Below, piece after piece: positions 45,735-55,700 of a stretch of 64,000 nt of DNA. The stretch's first letter is position 1; every line of letters begins with the position of its first letter. Under the pieces are notes generated by a model. The model saw only the letters and a list, made by a program, of their open reading frames with translations. It was not told the origin of the DNA and ran no database searches. The stretch is from assembly GCA_012064415.1 (NCBI GenBank), contig SSNU01000054.1, forward strand, positions 62,001 through 126,000, given 5' to 3'. The DNA is from Gyrodactylus bullatarudis. Its lineage: Eukaryota; Platyhelminthes; Monogenea; Gyrodactylidea; Gyrodactylidae. The position numbers were made by a program, and so were the translations under genes.

Positions 45735-46330
45735 ATGTACATTTCGCCAGGTCTCAATTTCTGGTTCAATATTTAATAAAATTTGTCATGATGAAATGTT
45801 TATGAATGAAAATTGTAAAACCTTCTCTTGAGTAATTTCAATTGAGGAAAAACCAAAATACTTTTCTTAGAATATATGTGAGCTGAAAAAACACCAAAAC
45901 TCTCCAATAAATAGCAACAGTGAAGAGAAAAGTGAAAAAGCTCACATGGGCCATTGAAGATTATAAGAGTAATTTTTCTGAACACACAGGTTTGGTTTAA
46001 AATGATTGATGAAGAATTTCTCCTTCACCCACAAATCTATACTGTCATCACCCGCATTTTTATACAAAATTGAGAAATTAGAAATCGAAGCCTCATGAGT
46101 TTCCTGTTTAATGTGTCTTGTAACCGCTGTATCCTTCTTTAGATGATCATTTGACCTAGTTGACAATTTCCTAATCATACGTCCTATATAAGAAGCTCCA
46201 CAGACGCATCGGAATTTGTAAATCAAAAGAGTCTTTTCTTCAGGCTTTAGTAAATCCTTATGAATCAAACTGAATAATCTTTGGGTTTTAAATAAAATTT
46301 TCAATTGTATATTATCATAATGTTGATCAA
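45735..46330 (-). mobile_element. Penelope-like fragment with complete GIY-YIG endonuclease
   Basis: A 120-codon frame (46304-45942) covers the nuclease: KFRCVCGASYIG, MIRKLSTR, NDHLKKD, RHIKQETHEAS, then WVKEKFFINHFKP. The Tyr, Arg and Glu positions expected in GIY-YIG are present, though GRTIR reads GRMIR. The downstream tail includes the CAATTGAGGAAAAACC block, and the remnant CCAG, CCTGGCGAAATGTACAT (45735-45775) has lost CTGATGA. It lacks a reverse transcriptase. Confidence 0.7.
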
Positions 46331-47632
46331 AAAAAGTATTTTCTAGTATTCAGGTAGAAAAGAAAAATCAATTGGGCCATGGTAGTTCTAAATTGTGTGT
46401 GTAGTTCTTTTGAATAATAAGATTTCGATCTTCCCTCATAATGTAGAACTTCTTGAGGTCCGTCAGTTGGTCGCTTGAATTTTTCGTTCATTGATAAATT
46501 CTTTATAACAATTTTTATTAAATAGGAAAATTATATCTAATTCTGAACTCATAAGGAAGTTTAGGGAAAACGAAACTAATCATAGTCAAAATCTTTTCAA
46601 CTGAATAAAAGGCGTATAAATTTTTTTTCCAATTCTATAGACAAAACTTGGATTTTGTGGGAATTTCTCTAACGCATAAAATGAATATTTTTCCCATTGC
46701 GCAATCATTTCCCCTATTTCTACAGGCTATAGATGTTATGTTATGAGGGAGAAATATATATTATTCTCTTGAGAAGAGTTGTACAAAAGTATCAGCAAGG
46801 CGTTAAAAGAATGCTTCATTATTTATTTAAGACACCTAACTAACTGCGTAGGTGTATAAAGTTCATTACACTGTTTTTATTCTAGTATGCAAATGTATTT
46901 TTTACGCTAATGACTAGAGCTCAAAAAGTATTAAATGCCTATATTAACCAGCAATTCTGAAAACCATTTTAACAAATAAATATTACAATTATGGCATCAG
47001 TTTTCAGAGTTATGAGATCGTAAGATGTATTATTTTGAAGATAAGGAATTAAAATAATAATTGATAGCATTAGAGGATTTTCCGCCATTTAATCGGATTA
47101 CTTTTAAGTAGTTCATGTAAATTCGAGATAAAGTATTGTAATCAAATTTTAAGATCTTAAAAAAACGTTGCTTAGGTATTATTTTTTGAGGCTCTACTAA
47201 TGACTCAAATACCAAAAGTAGTGTACTTATTTCATCAACTTTTCTCGCCATCTTTAATTTGAGTCGAGTTTAGAAAAAGTTTAGCAGTTTACTCTTTATA
47301 ATTTCTATGACCTATGAATAAAGATCTCAAAAGAGAATTATTTTTACAATAAAAAGGTCATGTATATAGGCGACTTAGACTTGATCACGTGTTTTTTGCA
47401 CTTTTCTGAAAAAGGAAAAGCGTAATTTTTAAATTATTTTGTCAACGTAGATTGGAAACTGAATTTGGTCACGATAAGACTTGGTGAGTAACAGAATCTA
47501 CTCAACTGTCAACTTTATCAAGAGATAATCTGAATCGAAAAATAATTTTAAAAACCTGCTTCCCTCCTTGTTAAGAAGGGAATTAATTACAAGCTAATAA
47601 CACAGTCTAGCAAAATAACACTTTTTTCATTT

Positions 47633-47830
47633 ATACTCATTAAAATCTAAAAAGTACAATTCTAAAAAGACAGAAATGATCTGCAAACAATTCTCTACAA
47701 CTATAGTTGTCTATCTCTAAAATTTCAATTTTTGAGTTTTCACTTTTGCTGAGGCGACTATAGTTGTTGATGAGAATTGCTTGCAGATCATTCCTGTATT
47801 TTTAGAGTTGTAATGCCGAGCATAATAAAC
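47633..47830. repeat. inverted repeat, family R6
   Basis: The arms are inverted copies: AATGATCTGCAAACAATTCT and CTACAACTATAG on the left; CTATAGTTGTTGATGAGAAT and TTGCAGATCATT on the right. A single arm with the same flank (TTTTTGCTCTAAAATGTTTA) occurs at 54505-54600 in the SHMT intron, so this is a dispersed MITE-like family. Confidence 0.6.
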
Positions 47831-50032
47831 ATTTTAGAGCAAAAATAAGACCTAAAATTCGATAAATTCGAATGTTTCTCAAAATTTGATTGCTAAAACA
47901 TTTTCAAATTTACAGAATCTCATTATATCAGCCTGACGAGCGTATTGTCATAATTCCAATAAATATGAAAATTTCAGCTAGTCTGTGTAAGGCATTAGAT
48001 GGGTTTGGTTCAATGGTGGCTTAGTGAAAATTTGAATAAGAATTCTACAAGTATTTAAAAGGTACAAAAGAACGCTGAACTATGAAAAACTAATTATTAC
48101 ATGTTTCATTCTAGGAGCCAAAGATTTGCAAGAACCCAGAGATTGAATGCGGGGGCACAGAGAGCCTAGCAAAAAAACCAAAGTTTTCAATCAACAGTCT
48201 CCTTGGAACCCTTGTGGAACCCTCTGGTTCTGATGAATAACACGAGATGCTACTTTATTCAGTTTTTCCCCCTTCATCTTCCACCCTGAATATCCTGCTC
48301 TTTCTGGGAAGGAATTTTAAAGTTTTTCTCCTCATGCTGCCAAAATCTTTCAATCGTTGGTCTTTTATCCTTTCAAGTTACAAGTAAAAAAACCAAATTC
48401 ACGAATGAAATCATTCTACACTTACATTGAACTTTATTGCCTCCGAAATTGAATTTTATTTGGCGCAAAGATGTTGATGTTAAAACTCTTCTTGGTTTTT
48501 TGTAAATATTATTGTTAAAAAAACTCCTTTTAAATTCATGATTGTGTAATGTATTCGGAAAAATAAATTTATTTTTTCATGCTATTAATATTAATTACTG
48601 ATTCTTATTTCAACTTTAAACTCATAAAGTTTTACACAACGTCCTCAATCATCAACGAATGAAAGGGTAAAGATAAACTCTTTCCTCAAAGTGGAATTAT
48701 TTAAATAGGGATATTGAACCAAGCAATCACACACTAAGCATTCAATAATGAAGCTCTTTTCAAAGAAAGTATCTGCAAATTTTGAGTTACGTTCTACTTT
48801 CGACATTTTTTCTATACTTATTGATTGAAATTAAGCGCGATGATTATTTTATCTCTTGATCAAGACCGATTGTTTTGAAATCACAATGAAAGATGTTTGA
48901 CTCATATCATTTCCAGGATTCGGGTCTTTAGCATTGATTTTAGCTCAGTCGTATAAAGCCTTTTTTAGATGGGAGAAGAAAGGCTTTATCGAATATCAAA
49001 CTCAAATGATTTGATTGCCATTTATGGGGGTTTTATGAGTTTCCTAGTGAAATACCCGGAGGCTGACTTTAAATGGTAGATTTGTGGAAACCATTCATGA
49101 AAAGAATCGAGCATAATATCAGACTCCTAATAGTGTCTGAACCATAATTTTTGAAGGAATTTTTGATTGATTACACTAGAAATATGTAATCTATCTCGCA
49201 AATGTTCAAGTGATTCTCTCTCATGTTAATAAAGGCTTATCAGAAAAAAATAAAACTAAAACAAGAATGGAATCAACTTGAATTGAGAGAATGAAACAAA
49301 GCCCGTATTCATCTACTCTGGTTGTAAGAGTAATATTTTTGCAAACACATTGTCTTCTCTGTAAGAAAGAAATTAGCAAGATAAAAACATAATGCTGTTA
49401 TGTTAGTAGAGAGGTTCTACTTTTTTTTCACAAAGATAACAGTGATTGCATTCTACACGTTATCTTTTCACTATAGCCACTCACTCAAGTTGGTTTAATT
49501 GAGATGTGACAAAAACTAATGGCGTAAAGATGCTCTTTATCATCGTTAATATCAGGGTTGTATTTATTTCATTGAAACCGTAAAATGAATGAGAAATCTT
49601 TTATTTTTTTCAAAACAAAAATTATAAATCTACGGAATTTTGAATACAACTCTAGTAAACCCAAATACTGTAATTCTTCACTTTTACGTAGTATTAGCTT
49701 GATGAGTTAAAATCAAATTTTCATTTATTTACACATTTTATAATGAATACTGAATATTTTTCTTTAGTCAAACTTTTAATTCATTCTGATTGGTTGAAAA
49801 AGGGGCAGTTTCATGTTTATAAAAAATAGCTTGATTCATTAATAATGATTCATTATGTGCAATCTGAATCAGTATCAGCCTAACTTTCCAAGTGTTAACC
49901 CGTTCGTTACCAGGAAAAAACCAATTGAGCTTTTTATTTGATTTTTTCACTAACTTATTTATCAGGTTCTGTTGAACAAACTTTATGTAGTTGAAATTTT
50001 AGTCAAACTAGTGCTTTGTGTCGATCTGGATC

Positions 50033-50048
50033 AGGTCGTATACGACCT
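50033..50048. promoter_or_regulatory. internal palindrome of piggyBac element, copy 1
   Basis: AGGTCGTATACGACCT lies 135 bp inside the left end, followed by TATGGTAAT, a variant of the TTACCA sequence present in the terminal repeats. It is probably a transposase-binding subterminal repeat. Confidence 0.6.
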
Positions 50049-50105
50049 TATGGTAATCAAAGGTTATAGAAAATTACTTAACTACTTGTTAGCGACAAAT
50101 ATCTT

Positions 50106-51881
50106 TTATTTATTATGATAGGTATAATAGCAATTTTTACTTGAGCTTATACATAAAAATATTTTGCAGGTTTCACAAAAGAAATAACTTTTCTTCTTGC
50201 AAGTAAAACATGCTCGTCGATCTTTGTCCTTGACAACTCTTATTGGTTTATGAATCTCCAGGTCTGATTTGCCTGTGCTGAGATTTAGAATTTCTTCAAT
50301 ATTTTCTAAAGAACATTTTCTTCGAACATCAGGGGATTCTTCAGGTATACTAATTCTTCGTCTCTTCGGAGTAGGTTCACAAGTTTCTCTGATCAGGGAT
50401 TCTGCTACGCTTAACTGAAAACTTAAAAGATCCATTGGCTTTTCATTTTGACATTTAATCATGTCTCTTTTGTAAAGAAGCCATGCGTTTATGATTGAGC
50501 TATTAAGAATCCATTTGAAAACAGCAAAATACCAATTTTTTGATCTATGATCAATTCTGTAAAGGGATTGGTATGAGTCAAATAAATCGACAGCGCCCAT
50601 AGATTTGTTATAATTTGAGACAATATATGGTACTGGTACTTGCTCGATTTTTTTTTCTTTACGATTCCATCTTTTGGCAATGGAGATAGGTTCACTCGAA
50701 GCAAAAGTTGAGGTTAAGGTAACAGCTCTGTTGTCAAACCACCTCATAATAAATATTTTGTCACTTTGGCTATATAATAGGTCATACGAGCCACGACCTT
50801 TCGATTTAAGTTCCTTTTCTGTAAGAAGACTTTTTTCTAATGCTTTAAGTCGATTAGATCTCAATGTTCCCGAACTATGAATTCCTCGTTTTAACAATGC
50901 CTTTTGAAGGCTTGGACTGTTGAAATAGTTGTCGAAGCAGATAATATGATTAGAGTTGTTAGGAATTTGCTTACACACACTTAAAACAAAATCTCCAGAT
51001 ACCATTCCACACGATTCTTCTACTATTGGACACTTTCCATCATAGATGATAAACTCATGCATGAGACCATCCATATCATTTCGAGAAAATACTTTAATGC
51101 CCCACTTTGTTGGCTTAGCTGGCAGATATTGTTTCAGTCTTGATCTGCCTTTAAAAGGTATGATTTGCTCATCTACAGAATGGGTTTGTCCTTGTGAAGC
51201 AGCAGATCTACAATTTGAATGAAAAATATTAGAGAATTCCCGAATTTTGAAAAACCGGTCATCTGGATCAGGTTGATGGTTATCACAAAAATGGATATTT
51301 CTTTGCCATTCAAAAAAGCGATTTCTTGGCATAACTCGAGCAACTGATTCGATTCTTGTTTCATCGCTCCAATACATCATAAATCTTGGAAGTTTGATTA
51401 TTCCCATTCGCAGTAAGATTCCAAGATATTTTTTTGCCTCAGATATGTTGGCCCGAAGAATCCGATTCTGTTGAGTTGCATATATATTTGAGTGGTAAAC
51501 CATCAATGATATCATATCATCGCTGAAATAAGTATAGAAATATTCTAAAGGTTTTTTCAGGGATATTTGTTTCTCTTTCTGGCTTGTGAAGTCAAGAACT
51601 ATCTTGGGATGCTGTCTTGTATCTCTCATATCTAACGACCTAACGGAATTCGGAACTAAATCAATTTCATCGTCACTAGAGGATTCAATTATTTGCTCCT
51701 GGTGAGTATTTGCTTCTTCTTCTAGCTCTTCTTCTGATTGATTTGCATCAGGAATTACCACTAGTGAGTAAATTTTTCCGTTCCTTGTGTGACGTACATT
51801 TAACTCGCTCTCCATATTTCTGGTTACCATTAGGTCGTATACGACCTGTAATATAATTAGAGATAACTCCGAGCTAACCAA
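50106..51881 (-). CDS. piggyBac transposase
   Basis: A 591-codon open frame; the likely start is an internal Met (MVTRN or MESEL, about residues 18-23), since the upstream codons contain the repeated palindrome. An acidic N-terminus (EEELEEEANTHQEQ, SSSDDEID) precedes the DDE_Tnp_1_7 domain. Catalytic Asp positions are visible in SVDEQIIPFKG, then ICFDNYFNSP, then GAVDLFD. KPTKWGIKVF is also conserved. The C-terminus is Cys-rich (CFTCKKKSYFFCETCKIFLC), the usual zinc-binding DNA-recognition module. piggyBac transposases cut and paste at TTAA without footprints. No stop or frameshift is present, so the protein could be active. Confidence 0.9.
   Translation of the reverse strand: MVSSELSLIILQVVYDLMVTRNMESELNVRHTRNGKIYSLVVIPDANQSEEELEEEANTHQEQIIESSSDDEIDLVPNSVRSLDMRDTRQHPKIVLDFTSQKEKQISLKKPLEYFYTYFSDDMISLMVYHSNIYATQQNRILRANISEAKKYLGILLRMGIIKLPRFMMYWSDETRIESVARVMPRNRFFEWQRNIHFCDNHQPDPDDRFFKIREFSNIFHSNCRSAASQGQTHSVDEQIIPFKGRSRLKQYLPAKPTKWGIKVFSRNDMDGLMHEFIIYDGKCPIVEESCGMVSGDFVLSVCKQIPNNSNHIICFDNYFNSPSLQKALLKRGIHSSGTLRSNRLKALEKSLLTEKELKSKGRGSYDLLYSQSDKIFIMRWFDNRAVTLTSTFASSEPISIAKRWNRKEKKIEQVPVPYIVSNYNKSMGAVDLFDSYQSLYRIDHRSKNWYFAVFKWILNSSIINAWLLYKRDMIKCQNEKPMDLLSFQLSVAESLIRETCEPTPKRRRISIPEESPDVRRKCSLENIEEILNLSTGKSDLEIHKPIRVVKDKDRRACFTCKKKSYFFCETCKIFLCISSSKNCYYTYHNK
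51832..51847. promoter_or_regulatory. internal palindrome of piggyBac element, copy 2
   Basis: The same 16-mer is preceded by GGTTACCATT and overlaps the extreme 5' end of the transposase frame, just upstream of its likely start codon. Transposase binding here could also affect its own transcription; that is inference. Confidence 0.6.
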
Positions 51882-52136
51882 TCAGAGATGGTTGATTCCT
51901 TCGAAATATGAATTATTACAAGATTATAATTATGCTCATAAGTTAACTCGTTTCTTGGGTAATTTTCATTGAAGATAATTAGTCCTAATTACACTCAGCA
52001 ATAATAGTTTCCAAGTAAAAACTTCAACCTGTGATAAAAGACGCTAATTAATTTTGGGAGAGAGAAAATCATACACCATTAAGAAGGTAAAACTATTAAA
52101 ATTAAAGGTATTAAATTTAATCAAGATTTAAAAAGG

Positions 52137-52152
52137 AGGTCGTATACGACCT
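52137..52152. promoter_or_regulatory. internal palindrome of piggyBac element, copy 3
   Basis: The same 16-mer is immediately followed by TTTGGTAACGAGGAGG, the right terminal repeat. The palindrome therefore abuts the right TIR, whereas at the left end it is 120 bp away, giving asymmetric ends as in other piggyBacs. Confidence 0.6.
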
Positions 52153-52171
52153 TTGGTAACGAGGAGGTTAT

Positions 52172-52735
52172 ACATTGAGTTCAGGTTCAGGGAGATGAAT
52201 ATTTCCATAGCAGATTTTTGCAATTTAACAGAACAATGTCGAATTTCAAAGAATGCAATTAATACTAAAAATAGTTTTTAAATACTGCTGTATCTGTTCA
52301 TGATGAAAAAAAGAGTTTTTCAAATAAATATTGATACAGTAGTTGGGGATATTATAATGAAATTAAATAAATTATACAAGCTACAGTAAAAAATGTGCAA
52401 GATTATATAAGACATGGTAGACTTGCTTGGAAAAATTATTAATAAGTAGAATTATTATGATGTAGATCCCTCTAAATGTGTGATGAGTTTTTCACACATT
52501 CAATAAAAAATTCCCACCTTTGCTTTATTTTACCACACCGGCAAAAATTATTTTTAATATTTGTATGTATACTTACAGGTAGTTACATAATTGATTAGTA
52601 CTATTTTAGTACTAATAAATCGAGATTAATCAAATTATATTAATTGAAACTACCTAAATTTAAACAAAATTTTGAAGCTTTAGCTAAATTGTTGTGTTTT
52701 AATAAATTGGTAGTACAAATATACCGGCTTTTCAA
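52172..52735. other. gap between piggyBac element and the SHMT gene
   Basis: AT-rich sequence of 0.56 kb with no gene, presumably holding the SHMT promoter and 5' UTR. I see no recognisable site. The piggyBac insertion lies close upstream, so it could influence this promoter. Confidence 0.5.
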
Positions 52736-55700
52736 ATGAACTTTGCATCCAAATTTTTGAGACACCAATCCTCCTCTTGTTATTTTGTGCTTAGACACAA
52801 ATTTCATAATGAATCCCTTCAAAAATGTGATCCTGAGCTACATAATTTAATCAATAGTGAAAAGAAACATCAAAAAGAAGGCATCTACCTGATAGCTTCA
52901 GAAGTAATTTGGATAATCTCTTTTATTTTACATAGAATTTCACTTCCAAGTCAGTACTTGAATGTTTAGGCTCTTGTCTCACTAACAAATACTCGGAAGG
53001 TTATTCTCATGATCGTTATTATGGTGGAAATTATTATATTGACAAAATAGAGGATCTTGCTAAAGATCGTCTTCTAGCCTTGTACGACTTAAAATCCCCT
53101 GGGGTTCCCTTTAAAGAAGCTGATTGGGGAGTTAATGTACAACCTTACAGCGGATCTCCAGCAAATTTTGCTGCTTATACTGCCCTTCTAAACCCACATG
53201 ATCGCATTATGGGTCTCGATTTACCTAACGGTGGCCATTTGACTCATGGCTTTTACACAAAGACTAAGAGAGTCAGTGCTACATCAATTTACTTTGAATC
53301 CTTACCCTACCGTACCAATGAAAAAACACAACTTATTGACTATGATGAGTTAGAGAAAACTGCCAAGCTGTTCATGCCGAAACTTATCATTGCTGGTGTT
53401 AGTGGTTATACTCGTCTTCTGGATTATGAGAGATTTAGAAAGGCAAGTTCAATAATGAAAATTAATCATAATTTACAAATTAATTCATTAATATTAGATA
53501 TGTAACTCTGTTGGGGCCATTCTCTTGGCTGATATGGCACATATTTCAGGTCTAGTCGCTGGCAAAGCTGTACCTAGTCCATTTGAATGGGCTGATGTTG
53601 TCACGTCTACCACACACAAGACACTAAGAGGTCCTAGGAGTGGCATGATCTTTTACCGGCGTAAGAAGAGGGAAAATTCAGTTATTGATCCCGAAAAGTT
53701 TGAGAATCTAATTGATACAGCCGTTTTCCCGGGACTTCAAGGTGGGCCACATCAAAATGCTATTGGTGCTGTCGCAAACATGGCTCATATTGCATCACAA
53801 CAAGCCTTTAGAGATTATATAAAACAGGTAATTGCTCTTAAATTCTACATTTGAGAATCGGTTGCATTTGATAGCAAATATTTATCTGTTTTTTGAATTC
53901 TTCAAAAGGTGATAGCAAACTCTAAGCATTTGGCCAAATGTCTCTCCGATATGGGATATGACATTGTCGGCAAATCAACAGACATTCATTTTTCCCTTAT
54001 CAACCTTGCGTTATCAAAAAAATCCGGCATTGCACGAGGTGATGGCGCCAAGGTTCAATTACTTGCCGACAAGGTTCATATTGTCCTAAATAAAAATTCA
54101 GTTCCAGGTGATGTGAGCGCTATGAAACCATCAGGTCTACGCCTCGGATCTCCCTCTATGACGACAAGGGGTCTTGTCGAAAGGGACTTTGAGGAAATTG
54201 CAAAGTTTATCGATCGCCTTGTTGATTTAACCATATTTGCAAAGGAAAGGGCACGTGAGTTTCACATCATCTCTAATCATTTACGGACTTTTTTGTTTTT
54301 TATACTCAATGATGTTTTACAGTTTTTTAGAAGATTGTTTGCTGGTTTCAAATATTTTCATCTCAAAAAGTTCTGCAATAGAGTTTTTGAGTTACATAGT
54401 CAAGCAAAATAACACTTTTTTCTGGTATACCCAGTTCGAAATAAAAAGATTCTGAAATTTTGATTTCAAGAAGTATCCGAATTTATGTTTTACCGAATTT
54501 AAGATCTTATTTTTGCTCTAAAATGTTTATTATAGCTGGCGTTACAATTCTAAAAATATGGAAATGATCTGCAAACAATTGTCTACAACTATAGAGCCTA
54601 TTTGAGCTACCTCTTTTGGTTTAGAAGTTATGCTCTCAAATTTCAATTTTTTTAGGAAAAGTAAAAAAATTAAATCTCTTTTTGAAGCAGTTAGGGACTG
54701 GCATTGGCATGTATGTGAAAATAGCTGAAATTTATGAATTTTCTTTGAAAATTAAGAAAAACATCTCACGAGACTTGCCTGGAAGTTTTTTGAAAAGTTG
54801 ACAAAAGAATTAAATATTTTGAAAAAATCATTCCCAAGACTATAAAATGAGTTTATATGAAATCTAGCTCCTATTAATAAACGACTTCCTTGTCTGAAAT
54901 TGCATCTTCCGGATCTCGGGTCGTCCTGAAGTGATGTTTGACTATTTTGAAACGAACTGATCCATCTTTGAACTGTTGAACGAGACAAAATATGCCCTAA
55001 AACAGATTCCATCTTCAAATGAGCTTTAGTAGCTAATATTCCAAGCATTAAGTTGTAGTGAACTATTGCTCTTAAATCTAGTTTTAATTTCGTTTCTTTA
55101 TTGAATGAATTTCAAACACTAAGAAAAAGAAAAACTAATTCTAGGAAAAATTCTGAGTCTATAAAGGTATATACTTTCAAACAAAATTCATATTTGAACG
55201 AGAAAAAGTTTGCTTAATACTTTTGAAACAATCTAATAATTGAGAATTTAGCGCTCGTTTACTGCAAAGGGATACTTTCAGGGCTATCCTTCGAAGCTGT
55301 ATAATGAATATTTATCTTTAAAAGCTTCTTGTACCAAGATAAAAGCAAAAGTAAAAAGTATTGTATCCTTTGCATTTACTTGAATTTGCCTTGTTAAATA
55401 AAACAGCCCCTTATAAAATTCCAAATTAAGGGGGTTTAAAACTTGATATGATGCTATTTGACAAAATTTATTTGAACGATAATATTGCCGAACTTCATTA
55501 AGAATATTTTCGTTTGCTTCTAAACTCATAAGGAGAAAAACAAGCGTATATTTGAGTGATAAACGTTATATTTCACCGGGTCTCTTCAAAAAAATTTATC
55601 ATTCCGTAGTCAAAATTATTCATTTTACTGAATAAAGTATTTTTCAAATTAATATTAACACTTGATGCTTACACAAGAAACTTAATTAGGTCATGTTATT

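Larger units (their letters stand above)
37217..49894. other. 12.7-kb interval without a confident gene
   Basis: No open frame here matches a protein that I recognise apart from Penelope-like fragments. Contents seen: PLE fragments (39680-40000, 41326-41650, 45735-46330), an R7 copy (43735-43880), the R1 fold-back element (44647-45190), the R6 inverted repeat (47633-47830), a (GT)n run (43475-43496) and a hairpin at 38473-38514. The rest is AT-rich single-copy-looking sequence. Confidence 0.5.
49895..52171. mobile_element. piggyBac family DNA transposon
   Basis: The element starts at TTAA (49895-49898), the piggyBac target, with terminal sequence CCCGTTCGTTACCAGG. The right end is the inverted match CCTCCTCGTTACCAAA followed by TTAT in place of TTAA (52168-52171), one base off. 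The total is 2.28 kb with a single intact transposase frame. A 16-bp palindrome occurs three times inside, at 50033-50048, 51832-51847 and 52137-52152. Intact coding capacity suggests recent activity. Confidence 0.85.

Noticed and set aside
47938..47990. CCTGACGAGCG resembling a hammerhead 5' box
   Set aside because: No GAAA box, helix II or cleavage site follows at any acceptable distance.
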